In this document: positions 63,377 to 64,000 of the stretch, in pieces
How positions within the stretch are numbered: position 1 is the first letter of the stretch
Layout of the letters: every line of letters starts with the position of its first letter
Assembly: GCF_900162665.1 (NCBI RefSeq)
Contig: NZ_LT727809.1
Coordinates: 1 to 64,000, forward strand
Direction: 5' to 3'
DNA: 64,000 bases
Source: Oceanobacillus sojae
GTDB taxonomy: Bacteria; Bacillota; Bacilli; Bacillales; Amphibacillaceae
Notes under the pieces: generated by a model
Seen by the model: only the letters and a program-made list of their open reading frames with translations
Told to the model about the DNA's origin: nothing
The model's database searches: none
Program-made: the position numbers and the translations under genes

Positions 63377-64000
63377 ATGAGTAATGAAATGGAGCAGTTA
63401 AGACAGCAAATGGACAAGGTTAATTTGGAAATACTAGAATTGATTAACAAGAGAGCAAGTATTAATCAAGAGATTGGTGACTTAAAAACCAAACAGAGTA
63501 TTAAACGCTTTGATCCAGTGCGTGAGCGTGAAATGCTAGATAAAATTAAAAATAATAATAGTGGTCCTTTTCAAGATTCGACACTTGAACATATTTTTAA
63601 AGAAATCTTTAAAGCTAGTCTTGAGCTTCAGGAAGAAGATAACAGTAAAGCACTCTTAGTATCCAGAAAAAAACAGGCTGAAAATACAGTGGTTGATCTG
63701 AAGGGTGAAAAAGTTGGAGCCGGCGGAATCAGCTATGTATTTGGTCCATGTGCAGTAGAAGGATACGAGCAGGTAGCTGCTGTAGCTGCTTCTGTGAAAG
63801 AAAAAGGGTTAAAACTGCTTCGTGGTGGAGCGTTTAAGCCAAGAACCTCTCCATATGATTTCCAAGGACTTGGAATAGAAGGGTTAGAGATTCTGAAAAA
63901 AGTAGCAGATGAATATGATTTAGCTGTTATTAGTGAAATTGTAAATCCTGCTGATTTAGAAAAAGCAGTTGATTATATTGATGTTGTACAAATTGGCGCA
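63377..64000 (+). CDS. aroA: Bifunctional chorismate mutase / DAHP synthase (partial, 3' end outside window)
   Basis: The visible 208 residues give an AroQ-type chorismate mutase (about 1-85: [20 protein letters not shown], then [12 protein letters not shown]) fused to the start of a DAHP synthase (from about 105: [31 protein letters not shown]). Together these make the first committed enzyme of the shikimate pathway with its feedback-sensing mutase domain, like B. subtilis AroA(G). GAGGAGA lies about seven bases before ATG 63377. The gene is open to the window end. Confidence 0.95.
   Translation, partial: MSNEMEQLRQQMDKVNLEILELINKRASINQEIGDLKTKQSIKRFDPVREREMLDKIKNNNSGPFQDSTLEHIFKEIFKASLELQEEDNSKALLVSRKKQAENTVVDLKGEKVGAGGISYVFGPCAVEGYEQVAAVAASVKEKGLKLLRGGAFKPRTSPYDFQGLGIEGLEILKKVADEYDLAVISEIVNPADLEKAVDYIDVVQIGA

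Noticed and set aside
1-64000. CRISPR array, tRNA genes, prophage or transposase genes
   Set aside because: I looked for regular short repeats with spacers, tRNA-like cloverleafs and characteristic protein motifs and found none; only non-coding repeat elements are present.

Overview
The window is a low-GC Gram-positive chromosome segment. Shine-Dalgarno sites are strong (AAGGAGG-like), TTG starts are frequent, and gene content and order match the 'yt' region of Bacillus subtilis. Together with AT-rich spacers and the gene repertoire (RF3, mevalonate-type HMG-CoA synthase, aa3 quinol oxidase) this points to a Bacillaceae member near Oceanobacillus/Virgibacillus. The genus is an inference; no database was searched.

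Layout. 1-230: 5S rRNA closing an rRNA operon. 0.2-3.2 kb (minus): a dicarboxylate/amino-acid symporter, a small membrane protein and the flavoprotein YtfP. 3.4-10.8 kb: a block collinear with B. subtilis: ytgP (MurJ-like flippase), ytzG, ytlP (thpR), ytlQ, ytlR, ytmP, ytzH (minus), trmB. 10.8-12.3 kb: a uracil permease behind a PyrR-type attenuation leader. 12.3-51 kb: about 39 kb that separates trmB from ytnP, genes that lie close together in B. subtilis as I recall it. It holds a permease/M20 amidohydrolase pair, HelD, RF3, a SWIM-SNF2 ATPase, ornithine aminotransferase, a DCC-family protein, an AEC transporter, a LysR regulator divergent from a three-gene 2-methylcitrate operon with a cre-like site, a ZIP transporter, an acidic secreted protein, the qoxABCD operon, a YkuI-like degenerate EAL protein, SbcD-SbcC, HMG-CoA synthase, succinate-semialdehyde dehydrogenase, an aromatic-acid-exporter-like protein and a YhjB/YhjC-like sodium:solute symporter pair. 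51-64 kb: the yt order resumes: ytnP, ytzB (minus), ytoP, a DUF84 NTPase, ytoQ (minus), ytpP-ytpQ-ytpR, sftA (ytpS), murC, ytxG, ytxH and the 5' part of aroA (chorismate mutase/DAHP synthase), which runs off the window.

Functional themes are cell-wall and envelope work (MurJ-like flippase, MurC, SftA), RNA and translation (RsuA-type pseudouridine synthase, ThpR, TrmB, RF3, HelD), carbon and nitrogen use (2-methylcitrate cycle, ornithine, carbamoyl-amino-acid hydrolysis, succinate semialdehyde) and respiration (quinol oxidase). Most transcription units end in strong intrinsic terminators, many of them shared by convergent genes.

There is no prophage, CRISPR array, transposase or recognisable defence island. 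The unexplained material lies in spacers: a GC-rich, highly structured element at about 8.56-8.74 kb; a 327-bp element with terminal inverted repeats at 59.66-59.99 kb and related ends elsewhere; a GC-rich repeat-like patch near 25.95 kb; and a perfect 26-bp palindrome in front of helD. I did not find a clearly new multi-gene system.
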